DNA of 64,000 nucleotides from NCBI GenBank assembly GCA_900696465.1, contig CAADGE010000027.1, positions 62,001 to 126,000 of the forward strand, given 5' to 3'. The notes beneath the pieces are model-generated. The model was not told the origin of the DNA. It saw only the letters and a list, made by a program, of their open reading frames with translations, and did no database searches. Every line of letters begins with the position of its first letter. The stretch's first letter is position 1. Below, one piece after another: positions 25,812-33,865 of this stretch. Both the position numbers and the translations under genes were made by a program. The stretch is from an uncultured Planctomycetota bacterium (lineage in GTDB: Bacteria; Planctomycetota; Phycisphaerae; UBA1845; UTPLA1).

Positions 25812-26219
25812 ATGTCGACGAAACCACCGATCTGTTGCGACATCTCGCTTCGCGTGCGCTATGCGGAGAGCGACCCCATGGGCTACCTGCATCATGCGAA
25901 ATACTTTGAGTATTTTGAGATGGGCCGTACCGAGCTGCTCCGGCTGGCGGGTTTTCGATATCGCGATCTCGAGGCACGCGGCGTGCTCTTTGCCGTGGCG
26001 AAGGTTGAGGTGCAGTTTCGCGCGCCGGCCTACTATGACGACGAGCTGGTGCTGACGACGAAGATCGAACGCATGACCCGGGCACGCATCGATCATTCCT
26101 ACGTCCTGCGACGCGACGGCCGACTGCTCTGCGAGGCGAAGACGACGCTCGCCTGCATTGATCGCGAGGGCAAGCTCATTCCCATTCCCGATGAGATTTT
26201 TCATGCCGGAAATGAGTGA
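25812..26219 (+). CDS. YbgC-like acyl-CoA thioesterase (hot-dog fold)
   Basis: A 135-residue 4HBT-type thioesterase. The pattern SLRVRYAESDPMGYLHHAKYFEYFEMGRTELLR is the hallmark, with the catalytic Asp in the AESDPMG segment; VEVQFRAPAYYDDELVLTTKI and CEAKTTLACIDREGKLIPIP complete the fold. It hydrolyses acyl-CoA thioesters in the cytoplasm; chain specificity is unknown. It starts four bases after the murQ stop codon, so it belongs to the same transcription unit although it has no known link to cell-wall recycling. Confidence 0.88.
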   Translation: MSTKPPICCDISLRVRYAESDPMGYLHHAKYFEYFEMGRTELLRLAGFRYRDLEARGVLFAVAKVEVQFRAPAYYDDELVLTTKIERMTRARIDHSYVLRRDGRLLCEAKTTLACIDREGKLIPIPDEIFHAGNE

Positions 26220-26252
26220 AGTTCCGGCAGACCAACCTGGCGGGCCTCTCGC

Positions 26253-27473
26253 GTGATCTGGCTGTTTGTCATTCTGGGGCTCTGCGGCATGGCGTCGGCC
26301 CTCTACGGGCTGGGACGCGCTTCATCGGCGCGCCGCGGGCTGTATTGGCAGATTGCCTCGGTGGGCCTGTTCGTCGTGGCGTGGGTTCTCGGCCACGAGC
26401 AGGGCGGCGGCTGGGTCGTGCTGATCCTTGCTCTTCTGGCGACGATCACAGGATCACTGCTTCGTCGACGCGGCGACGAATCCTATGTAGCCGCGCAAGC
26501 GACGCCGAGACACACAAGCGAGCGCTCCATTGGCGAGGCGGTAACGGACGAGAATGCTGAAAAGCGCGCGGATGCGGATGAACTGTCACGCGGAGAATCC
26601 TCAGTCGATTCCATGGTTTCAGAGTATTCTCCGTTTGCGGTCGCTCCGCCGCCGCTGGTCAGTTGGGTGCTGTTGTCGAAGTCCTGGCAATTCGTGCCGG
26701 ATGTATTTCTCGCCTCGCTTCGTCGCGCCGGAGAGCGCTCGGCCCGGTTGGATGGACCGATCACCAGCGGCGCGGCGCGGTTCGCCATCGGTCGCCTCCT
26801 TCTGGAGGTCGAATACTTCAGCGGTGCCGCACCCGCGAAGGAAATCGCAGAGGCCATCTCGCAGAGCTGGGACTGGCCGGAGGCAGCATCGACCGTGCGG
26901 ACGCATGCGGCGCGCGTGCGGTTTACGACGCGCGTCGAGCGTTATGCCATGCAGGGAGAAAACTCGCGACCGGCCATTCTTCGACTTCATGGCCTGGCGC
27001 ATCGGGCACTCGCGGAATTTGCGCCGGCCTGCGCGAACTGGTGGCCCGGCGCGGCGCGACTGCTCTCGCCCGACACGCAGCCGCGCGATGCCGGTGACGA
27101 GCGGCCGATCCTTCTCGCAGCAGCGACCGCTGTCAGCTTCCGCACGCTTCCGCTCGACGGCGATCTGACCGGGCACTTTGTCTGCGACAGCATGGGGCTG
27201 GACACACTGGGACTGCTGGACGTTCAGGTGAGCGTCGAAGGCGAGCCGGACGAATCGGTTTCGCGGGCGCTCTATGCGCTGGCAGCAATTCAACTGGAAA
27301 CGAACGACGTACCAGAGGAGGGCATGCCGTGGCCGAGTGATGGTTCGCCGCGCTGGCGGCTGCGCCGGGGGCCGGCGTGCTTCGGCCGACCGCGCGAGGT
27401 GCTGCTGCTGGAGCCAATCGACGAAAACGGCGAATCGGCCGGCGCCGTGCCGGAAGCGAATCCTAGGACTTGA
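26253..27473 (+). CDS. Membrane-anchored protein of unknown function
   Basis: A 406-residue protein starting with GTG. Three membrane segments lie at the N terminus (about residues 2-21, 30-47 and 52-70), followed by a charged linker (about 75-130) and a soluble domain of about 270 residues with regularly spaced Trp and Arg (SKSWQFVPDVFLASLRR, ISQSWDWPEAASTVRTHAARV, DGDLTGHFVCDSMG). No family was recognised. It follows the murQ-thioesterase genes after 33 bases and may be read from the same promoter. Its last 11 bases overlap the end of the convergent FMN reductase gene. Confidence 0.7.
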   Translation: MIWLFVILGLCGMASALYGLGRASSARRGLYWQIASVGLFVVAWVLGHEQGGGWVVLILALLATITGSLLRRRGDESYVAAQATPRHTSERSIGEAVTDENAEKRADADELSRGESSVDSMVSEYSPFAVAPPPLVSWVLLSKSWQFVPDVFLASLRRAGERSARLDGPITSGAARFAIGRLLLEVEYFSGAAPAKEIAEAISQSWDWPEAASTVRTHAARVRFTTRVERYAMQGENSRPAILRLHGLAHRALAEFAPACANWWPGAARLLSPDTQPRDAGDERPILLAAATAVSFRTLPLDGDLTGHFVCDSMGLDTLGLLDVQVSVEGEPDESVSRALYALAAIQLETNDVPEEGMPWPSDGSPRWRLRRGPACFGRPREVLLLEPIDENGESAGAVPEANPRT

Positions 27474-28044
27474 GCTTGCGGATGGTCTCCGCGAGCTTCG
27501 CGCCGATCTTTCGGACCGCATCCTGCTGCGCGGCGTCTTCCAGCGAGCCGTCGGGATTGAAGGCCTCGTGCGCTTTAGAGACGGCAAGTTGATCCGGCAG
27601 CACGAGTACCCGGATGTTTCCCAGGATCATCCGGAGCGTGACCAGCCCGCGAAGCCCACCCAGCGCACCGGGCGAAGCGCTGATCAGCGCTGCCACTTTG
27701 CCATCGAAGCACTGCAGCGGTTTTTCGCCGGCCGCCGGCCGCGAGGCCCAGTCGATGGCGTTCTTGAGCAGGGCGGTGATGGAGCTGTTGTATTCCGGCG
27801 AGGAAATCAGCAGTCCGTCATGCGCGAGGAGCAATTGCTTGAGCTTTCTCGCGTTATCCGGAAGGCCGTCGGTCTTTTCAAGGTCTTCATCAAAGATGGG
27901 CAACGGCAGATCGCGCAGGTCCAGCAGCGTGACCTCCGCACCGCCTGCCCGTGCGCCGTCGGCGGCGATGCGTACGAGCTTCTTGTTGTACGATTCCTTC
28001 CGGGCACTACCGGCGAAGGCGAGGATTCTGGGTGTTACAGGCAT
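27463..28044 (-). CDS. NADPH-dependent FMN reductase
   Basis: A 193-residue flavodoxin-fold enzyme. ILAFAGSARKESYNKKLV is the FMN phosphate-binding loop; LPLPIFDEDLE, LLISSPEYNSSITALLKNAIDWASR and SASPGALGGLRG are characteristic of the chromate reductase/quinone reductase group. It transfers electrons from NADPH to FMN-bound acceptors such as quinones or azo compounds. ATG 28044 with GGGAGC upstream is chosen over an upstream in-frame codon at 28071. It is convergent with, and slightly overlaps, the membrane protein gene. Confidence 0.9.
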   Translation of the reverse strand: MPVTPRILAFAGSARKESYNKKLVRIAADGARAGGAEVTLLDLRDLPLPIFDEDLEKTDGLPDNARKLKQLLLAHDGLLISSPEYNSSITALLKNAIDWASRPAAGEKPLQCFDGKVAALISASPGALGGLRGLVTLRMILGNIRVLVLPDQLAVSKAHEAFNPDGSLEDAAQQDAVRKIGAKLAETIRKLKS

Positions 28045-28153
28045 GTGTTTGCTCCCGTGCGATGAACGCACGGAAGCATCATAGCAGGCAGCTGTGCGGC
28101 CGGGGCTTCGAGACGGCCGGAAATCGTCGCAGGTCGTCAGTCGGGTGAAGGCG

Positions 28154-28876
28154 TCAGAATCGCGAGCCCTCCTGGTTGGGCGTCAGGTCCTGCTGGACGG
28201 TCTTCTGATCCCGGAACTCCACGCCGAATTCACGGTTCAGGATGTTGATGCCGCCATCATGCGGTCCGAGGGCTCGGTTGTTGTCGCGGCGAATCATGTC
28301 GCGCACGTAGCCGCCGCGCATCCAGGCGCGCTTCTGAAGATCGAGCATCACGTTACCGGTGAAGTGGATGCGCAGCTCGTTCATCGGGCGGCCGTCCATG
28401 AAGCCGAAGGTCTCGCGATAGTAGCTGCTCTCCTGGCTGACCATGCCGTTGGGTTGGTTGGCGCCGGCATCGCGATAGGTCATGCGGAAGCTGTTGCCCG
28501 ACCGCGGCCAGCCCCGATTGGCCGACGGACAGGTGAAGATTTTTTCGTCTTGTCCGAGGTAGATGGGCATGAGGACGTTTTGCAGCGAGAGCGGCCATCG
28601 CTCGCGGTCGTACGGGTTGATTTCTTCGTCGGGCACGCTGGTCGCGTCGAACTTGTTGTTGACCATCGGTGAAAGGACGTACGGCACGCGGCTGTCATTG
28701 GCGACGCTGTAGGCCCAGATGGCCCGGGCGATCTCGTGCATCCGTGTCTGGCAGGTCATCTTGCTCGCATGTCGGCGCACGGCGGAGAGGGCCGGTGCGA
28801 TGATTCCGACGAGGAGGGAAATGATCGCAACGACGACCAGCATCTCGATGAGGGTGAATCCGGTTCGTTTGTTCAT
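28154..28876 (-). CDS. Prepilin-type protein (type II secretion/DUF1559-like pseudopilin)
   Basis: A 240-residue protein with a class-III prepilin leader: MNKRTG, then FTLIEMLVVVAIISLLVGII, with cleavage and N-methylation expected at Gly-Phe and Glu at position 5 of the mature form. The planctomycete family usually ends in a H-x9-DG motif (HSGGANVLFADGSV-like); here the corresponding segment is HDGGINILNREFGVEF, in which the Asp-Gly has decayed. It is the last gene of a three-gene minus-strand unit with the two paralogous surface proteins, so it may form part of the machinery exporting or displaying them. ATG 28876 gives the canonical leader. Confidence 0.82.
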   Translation of the reverse strand: MNKRTGFTLIEMLVVVAIISLLVGIIAPALSAVRRHASKMTCQTRMHEIARAIWAYSVANDSRVPYVLSPMVNNKFDATSVPDEEINPYDRERWPLSLQNVLMPIYLGQDEKIFTCPSANRGWPRSGNSFRMTYRDAGANQPNGMVSQESSYYRETFGFMDGRPMNELRIHFTGNVMLDLQKRAWMRGGYVRDMIRRDNNRALGPHDGGINILNREFGVEFRDQKTVQQDLTPNQEGSRF

Positions 28877-28933
28877 TTTTTTGCTCGTGGCCGGGGAGCG
28901 CAAGGCCGGGCCCTGCGCTCCCCTCGACTCTGC

Positions 28934-30169
28934 TTACCGCGCTCCGCGACGGCGGAGTTGACACACCACCCCCATGCCCAGTGCGAGGAGTCCCAGCGTC
29001 GCCGGTTCGGGGATCGGCGCGGACTGTGCGATGAGCACCACGTCGTAGCCGATCGTGTCACCGAAGACAGGGTCGAAGCTGTTGTTCATCCCGAAGCCGG
29101 CGGATTCGAAATAGACGACGCGCTGTGAAAGCGGATTGACCAGTGGCAGGACCACCTGGTCGAGGTAGGCGCCGAGGTCGCCGCCGAAGTCCGTCAGCGG
29201 CAGGCCGCCGTTGTTCGGGGCGGTGAACTGATCCGCCGCCGGTCCGCTCGTGATGGAGACGAAAGGCGGCATCCCGCTCGATTGCGCGAAGGAGTTGCCG
29301 ACCTGCGACGTATCCACCTGCGGCCAGAGCGTGGTGCCCAGGCCCTGCCCGGCGAGCGTCGGGAAGTTTCCATTTCCATCGCGCTCGATCACCCAGCCGC
29401 GGAGTTTGCCGAGATACTGGAAAGTTCCCAGCGTGGATGCCGTCGTGCTGGTCGGGTCGATCGAATCATGCCAGAGCTCGTAGCCGAGATTGTTCACCCG
29501 CCAGATGCCCGGTGCGTGCAGACTCAGCGCGCCCTGTCGCGTGTCGATCGACGGGTTGATGGGGTTGCCGAGGGTTCCGTCGGGTTGCGTGCCGGCGAGC
29601 GTGTTCACGGTAAGCGTGATGTCGGGACCAAATCCAGCGAAACCCTGATTCGTGGCCGTCGCGTCGAAGTTCGACAGCCCGATCGTGCCGCCCGCTGTGT
29701 CCACGTTCAGCGTGAGGAAACTGCTTGATCCGGGAATCTCCACGGGCGTCTGGTTGGCCACCGGCACGAGACTACGGGCGTTGTTGTTCAGATCGCCATC
29801 GAGATCGAGCAGCGGTCCGCCGAGGTAATCAATGCTCAACAGGGGCTGATTGCCGACCGCGCCGAGCGGAATGCTGCCCCGTCGGAACAAGAAGCTCAGC
29901 GAGCCGTACTGATTCGGACTGAGCAGGGGCGTGCCAGTCCCGAGGTACGGCGCGGGCGCAGTGCCGGCCGTGCCTGCCAGTCGGTCGCCGTCAAAAAAGC
30001 TGCCGGGCACCACGACGGGCGGTCCGGAAGGAAACACCGGACGACTGACGCCGGGGGTCATGCCCGCGTTGACGCCGGTCAGCAAGTAGTAATTCTCCGC
30101 CGATGCACTCGCTCCGAAGGCCAGTGCCAGCAGTCCGGTCAGTGTGATGGTCGTAAGTTTGTTCAACAT
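28934..30169 (-). CDS. PEP-CTERM surface protein, paralogue A
   Basis: A 411-residue exported protein. Signal peptide: LNKLTTITLTGLLALAFGASASA. The mature part begins ENYYLLTGVNAG and carries many segments shared with the upstream neighbour (30215-31582): FLFRRGSIP, IDYLGGPLLDLDGD, ARSLVPV, VEIPGSSSF, TLAGTQPDGTLG, INPSIDTR, GQGLGTTLWPQVDTSQVGN and GDTIGYDVVLIAQS. It ends in a PEP-CTERM signal (IPEPATLGLLALGMGVV, then RRRGAR), whereas the neighbour ends in a dockerin. The function of the shared ~370-residue region is unknown; the Gly/Asn/Asp-rich composition suggests an extracellular beta fold. Start ATG 30169; GGGAAG lies upstream. Confidence 0.85.
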   Translation of the reverse strand: MLNKLTTITLTGLLALAFGASASAENYYLLTGVNAGMTPGVSRPVFPSGPPVVVPGSFFDGDRLAGTAGTAPAPYLGTGTPLLSPNQYGSLSFLFRRGSIPLGAVGNQPLLSIDYLGGPLLDLDGDLNNNARSLVPVANQTPVEIPGSSSFLTLNVDTAGGTIGLSNFDATATNQGFAGFGPDITLTVNTLAGTQPDGTLGNPINPSIDTRQGALSLHAPGIWRVNNLGYELWHDSIDPTSTTASTLGTFQYLGKLRGWVIERDGNGNFPTLAGQGLGTTLWPQVDTSQVGNSFAQSSGMPPFVSITSGPAADQFTAPNNGGLPLTDFGGDLGAYLDQVVLPLVNPLSQRVVYFESAGFGMNNSFDPVFGDTIGYDVVLIAQSAPIPEPATLGLLALGMGVVCQLRRRGAR

Positions 30170-30214
30170 TTCGCTTTCTTCCCTTTCTTTCAAGCAGGCC
30201 CCGCGTCGGGGCGG

Positions 30215-31582
30215 TTATTGGAGAAGCACAGTTACCAATGCCTGGATATCCAGCGCATCGACGGATTCGTCCTGATTGACATCTGCTCGTACAAACTCGC
30301 AGGCGGACAGCGCGCCCGGATCGAGCAGCGCCTCCACCAGCGCATCGGCGTCGGCCGGATTAATCACGCCGTCGCCGTTAACGTCGCCGACGATGACGGC
30401 TGCCGCAAGAGACTGCGCAATGACGACCACGTCGTAGCCGATCGTGTCGGTAAAGACGGGGTCGCCGCTGTTGTTGATGCCGAAGCCCGCCGCTTCGAGA
30501 TACACGAAGGCCCGGGCCTGCGGATCAAGATGTGGAACGACGACGCTGTCGAAATACGCGCCGATGTCGCCTCCGGCATCGGTCAGCGCCACGCCGCCGT
30601 TCCCGGCCACGGTAAAGTCATCGCCGGTGAAGAAACCGTCCTGCGACGCGCCTTTGAAAATGGTCGCCGTCGGCCCGAAGACCGTTACGGCGGCATTGAA
30701 CGTGTTCCCGACCTGCGAGGTGTCGACCTGGGGCCACAGCGTAGTGCCGAGGCCCTGACCGGACAGGAGCGGAAACTCGCCCGTTTCGCAGTTTCGCACG
30801 ACGTACCATCCACGGAAGGTACCCAGATGCTGCATCGTGCCCAGGTCGTTCGGCGTGCCGGTCTCCGGTGAGATCGAGTCGTACCACAACTCGAAGCCCA
30901 GGTTCTCGACTCGCCAGACGCCGGTCAGATTGCCGTTACCAGTGAAAGGTGTCAGCGTACCGACACGCGTGTCGATCGACGGATTGATCGCGTCGCCGAG
31001 CGTGCCGTCCGGTTCGGTGCCGGCCAGGGTCACGACAGTGACCGCGATCCGGCCATCAAAACCCGGCGCGCCTTCGCTCGTGCCTGTGGCGTCAAAGTTG
31101 AGCAGCGTGATGACGCCGCCGGCCGTGTCGATGCCCAACTCGATGAAACTCGAAGAATCGGGGATCTCGACGTGGGATTGCCCCGTGACCGGCACGAGAC
31201 TTCGCGCCGTGTTGTCGATGTCGCCGTCGAGGTCCAGCAGCGGGCCGCCGAGATAATCGATGCCCATCAGCGGCACGTAGAGGCCGAACGCCGGAACGCT
31301 GCCGCGGCGAAACAGAAAGCTGAACGCCCCGACGTGGTTTGGTGGATACACCGGTACGCCGATGCCGACGAATGCAACCGTGCCGCCGGTGTCGTTCGTG
31401 CCGGCCAGCCGGTCGCCGTCGTCGAAGGCGTTGGCGATGCCCGGGCCCGGTACAGCATCGACCATGCGCCGCGCACCGGGGTATTTTTGATGATCGACGC
31501 CGGTCAGGAGGTAGAAGTTCTCAGCCCCGGCGACCGTCGCCAGGGTCAGGATCGCGACCGAAGTCGCGCAGATTATTTTCAT
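30215..31582 (-). CDS. Dockerin-bearing surface protein, paralogue B
   Basis: A 455-residue exported protein, clearly a duplicate of the adjacent 28934-30169 product: ENFYLLTGVD, FLFRRGSVP, IDYLGGPLLDLDGD, ARSLVPV, GQGLGTTLWPQVDTSQVGN and GDTIGYDVV-like segments in the same order. The signal peptide is MKIICATSVAILTLATVAGA. Instead of a PEP-CTERM signal, it ends in a type-I dockerin: DVNGDGVINPADADALVEALL and DVNQDESVDALDIQALVTVLL, two calcium-binding loop-helix repeats about residues 395-455. A dockerin should bind a cohesin; none is seen in the window. It is first in the three-gene unit. Confidence 0.87.
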   Translation of the reverse strand: MKIICATSVAILTLATVAGAENFYLLTGVDHQKYPGARRMVDAVPGPGIANAFDDGDRLAGTNDTGGTVAFVGIGVPVYPPNHVGAFSFLFRRGSVPAFGLYVPLMGIDYLGGPLLDLDGDIDNTARSLVPVTGQSHVEIPDSSSFIELGIDTAGGVITLLNFDATGTSEGAPGFDGRIAVTVVTLAGTEPDGTLGDAINPSIDTRVGTLTPFTGNGNLTGVWRVENLGFELWYDSISPETGTPNDLGTMQHLGTFRGWYVVRNCETGEFPLLSGQGLGTTLWPQVDTSQVGNTFNAAVTVFGPTATIFKGASQDGFFTGDDFTVAGNGGVALTDAGGDIGAYFDSVVVPHLDPQARAFVYLEAAGFGINNSGDPVFTDTIGYDVVVIAQSLAAAVIVGDVNGDGVINPADADALVEALLDPGALSACEFVRADVNQDESVDALDIQALVTVLLQ

Positions 31583-31757
31583 GGTACGGTCTCATTGAAC
31601 GTCGGCGCTTCCACGATGGTTCGCCGCTCGCGACTGAATGAACATCATGCGCCTGCGGAGGCGAACACGGTTGCACGGATGCACCGCGGATTCAATCCTC
31701 GGTCGATGCGGACGCGCGGATTGCGCTCCGTTCACCGATCAGGCGCTTACGAATGTG

Positions 31758-32315
31758 TCAGTGCGAGTGAGCGGGTGGCGCTCGAGGAGGAATGCAGAGC
31801 AGGTTGATGAGAAGGTCCGATGGACGACAGCGTGGCAGGGCCTGCCATGCGTACCATCGGCGCGGCAAGTCGCGAAGGATGTCCAGCAGGGCGGCAGCGC
31901 GGATGCGGCCGCGACAGGCGTCAAGAATCCGCCGAAGGCCCGGCCAGGAGGCGAGGCCCGCCGTGGTGACGAGCAGCCAGTAGTTGATGCCTGCATCGTG
32001 GAGGTAGTCCGGCATGCCGCGTTCAATGAGACCGACGTGCAGCAGGGCGATGACCACGAGGAAGGTGACGACCTTGCGCCGGTCGGAAAGCAGCCGCAGC
32101 GAATAGGCATAAGCGATTTCGGCGATGAAGAACAGGTTGCTCAGGGTGAGCAGAAGCAGGGAGGACCAGCGGACCGACTCGCCGTTCTGCCAGAGGGTGG
32201 AGAAGACATTGATCGTGATCGGCGCGTGCAACAGCAGGACAGCCGCCCAGAACAGCCGCCAATACGACTGTTTTCGGCTGACCTGCACCTGACTCGAATT
32301 GACGCAACCTCTCAA
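31758..32315 (-). CDS. Polytopic membrane protein, unknown
   Basis: About 185 residues with four predicted membrane segments (YWRLFWAAVLLLHAPITINV, SLLLLTLSNLFFIAEIAYAY, KVVTFLVVIALLHVGLI, INYWLLVTTAGLASWPGL) and a basic C-terminal tail ending in HSH. TTG 32315 is chosen because GGAGAGAGAAG lies at good spacing; the frame is open to 32402, but that would run through a perfect hairpin. No family was recognised. It is on the opposite strand to, and divergent from, the radical SAM gene at 32500. Confidence 0.65.
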   Translation of the reverse strand: MRGCVNSSQVQVSRKQSYWRLFWAAVLLLHAPITINVFSTLWQNGESVRWSSLLLLTLSNLFFIAEIAYAYSLRLLSDRRKVVTFLVVIALLHVGLIERGMPDYLHDAGINYWLLVTTAGLASWPGLRRILDACRGRIRAAALLDILRDLPRRWYAWQALPRCRPSDLLINLLCIPPRAPPAHSH

Positions 32316-32345
32316 CTTCTCTCTCCGGTCGGCTTGTATCCGGCG

Positions 32346-32365
32346 GCTGGAGCGACGGCTCCAGC
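32346..32365. repeat. Perfect 8-bp inverted repeat in divergent region
   Basis: GCTGGAGC (32346-32353), four-base loop GACG, GCTCCAGC (32358-32365). The hairpin sits between the divergent membrane protein and radical SAM genes. It could act in either leader RNA or be a REP-like element. Confidence 0.5.
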
Positions 32366-32499
32366 TACCCTTGGTCATGTTGCCGAGCAGAATCATAGGC
32401 AAGGACCGTGCCGCAGGCTTTCACCGTTTCGGCTCGTGTTCTGCTATGATTCATGCAGTCTGCAGCGACCCGGCGCAGGAGTCAAGCGTAGTTTTCCTC

Positions 32500-33390
32500 A
32501 TGGCCGATGCGAAGAAATCCCCCACTTCCCTTCAAATGGCCTACCAGGCCCACGGCCGGCGCTGGCAGGACTTCAAGTATGTGTACCCGGTGGTCTCCCG
32601 GCGCAGCGGCGGACTTTCCGTGGGGATCAACCTGAATCCCGACAAGGCGTGCAATTTCGACTGCATTTACTGCCAGGTTGATCGCAGCACGCCCGGCCCG
32701 ACACGCAAGGTAGAACTCGACGAGCTTCACAGTGAGCTGTCCTGCCTGCTGGACGAAGCCATCTGCGGCCGGCTCTTCGAGGTTCCGCCGTTCGACAGCG
32801 TGCCGGCCGGTCGTAGAAAGGTTCGCGATCTTGCCTTCAGTGGCGACGGTGAGCCGACGACCTGTCCGCAATTCGAGGAAGCTGTGCGCCTGGCCGTCGA
32901 CGCGCGCCGCACGCGCGGCCTGAATGATGCCAAGCTGGTGCTCATTACGGATGCCTGCTACCTGACGAAGCCCTCGGTGCGTTCGGCCCTGCGGCTTTTC
33001 GACGAAAACAATGGAGAAATCTGGGCGAAGCTCGACGCCGGTACGCAGGATTACTATCAACTGGTGAACCGTCCGAATTATCCGCTCGCGCACGTCCTGG
33101 AGAATATTCTCGATGCCGCGCGCGTTCGCCCCATCGTGATCCAGTCGCTCTGGATGCGGGTACATGGACAATTGCCGCCGGAAGCAGAAGTGAGCGCCTA
33201 CTGCGATCGGCTTAATGAGCTGTTGATCGGCGGCGGGCGTTTGAAGCTGATTCAACTCTACACGATCGCACGCCGGACGACGGAAACGTACGCCAAACCA
33301 CTGACCGACGCAGAGCTCGATCGGCTCGCCGCTGTCGTCCGTGCGCGGGTTTCCGCTCCGGTGGAGACCTTTTACGGCGTGCAGAGCTGA
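32500..33390 (+). CDS. Radical SAM protein
   Basis: A 296-residue radical SAM enzyme with the cluster motif KACNFDCIYCQVD (Cys51, Cys55, Cys58). A GGxSVGINLNPD segment precedes it, and DLAFSGDGEPTTCPQF and WAKLDAGTQDYY follow, both conserved in a group of small SAM proteins that resemble pyruvate formate-lyase activases and MoaA-like enzymes. The reaction is unknown. The start is ATG 32500; AGGAG lies about 20 bases upstream, further than ideal. A TATGAT at 32445-32450 could be the -10 of its promoter. Confidence 0.82.
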   Translation: MADAKKSPTSLQMAYQAHGRRWQDFKYVYPVVSRRSGGLSVGINLNPDKACNFDCIYCQVDRSTPGPTRKVELDELHSELSCLLDEAICGRLFEVPPFDSVPAGRRKVRDLAFSGDGEPTTCPQFEEAVRLAVDARRTRGLNDAKLVLITDACYLTKPSVRSALRLFDENNGEIWAKLDAGTQDYYQLVNRPNYPLAHVLENILDAARVRPIVIQSLWMRVHGQLPPEAEVSAYCDRLNELLIGGGRLKLIQLYTIARRTTETYAKPLTDAELDRLAAVVRARVSAPVETFYGVQS

Positions 33391-33434
33391 ATCCTATGCG
33401 GTAGAATCCCGGCATCTGCGAAAGGACCGGATCC

Positions 33435-33710
33435 ATGAGCTTTGAAGAACGTGCGGATGCCGTAATCGCGGCGCTGGATGGCGACGAGCTGAAGCAGGTC
33501 TATCGCATTTTGCATCAGCATCTGAACGAGCATCCGGAACTGATGGACACGGACTTCCTCATCGAGCTGCAGAATTACCTCCATCGTCGTGCCAGGGCCG
33601 AGGGCATCGACGTCGGAGACCACGGCGCATGGGACCGCTGGCTGGGCAATGACGGTGCGCCCTCCTGTGAGGCGCGGTCGCGGATGCGGCGGAAGCTGCC
33701 GGAACAGTGA
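33435..33710 (+). CDS. Small helical protein, unknown
   Basis: A 91-residue, charged, predominantly helical protein (MSFEERADAVIAALDGDELK... then LHQHLNEHPELMDTDFLIELQNYL). No known domain was recognised. AAAGGA lies at good distance before the ATG, and the composition is unlike antisense frames. It follows the radical SAM gene after 44 bases; TAGAAT about 28 bases upstream of its start may be its own -10. Confidence 0.7.
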   Translation: MSFEERADAVIAALDGDELKQVYRILHQHLNEHPELMDTDFLIELQNYLHRRARAEGIDVGDHGAWDRWLGNDGAPSCEARSRMRRKLPEQ

Positions 33711-33865
33711 CGCGGACGAAGCGTTGGCGCGTGGATATGAATCATCGGAAGGCGTTCCTGCCGCGACCACCGGAAGGGTGCAAGTGAAATAATCGTTACC
33801 GTGGATCGTTCCGTTCAGTACGTTTGTCTGCGCACAACGAGGGCTTTGATTGAAGGAATAGCGAC

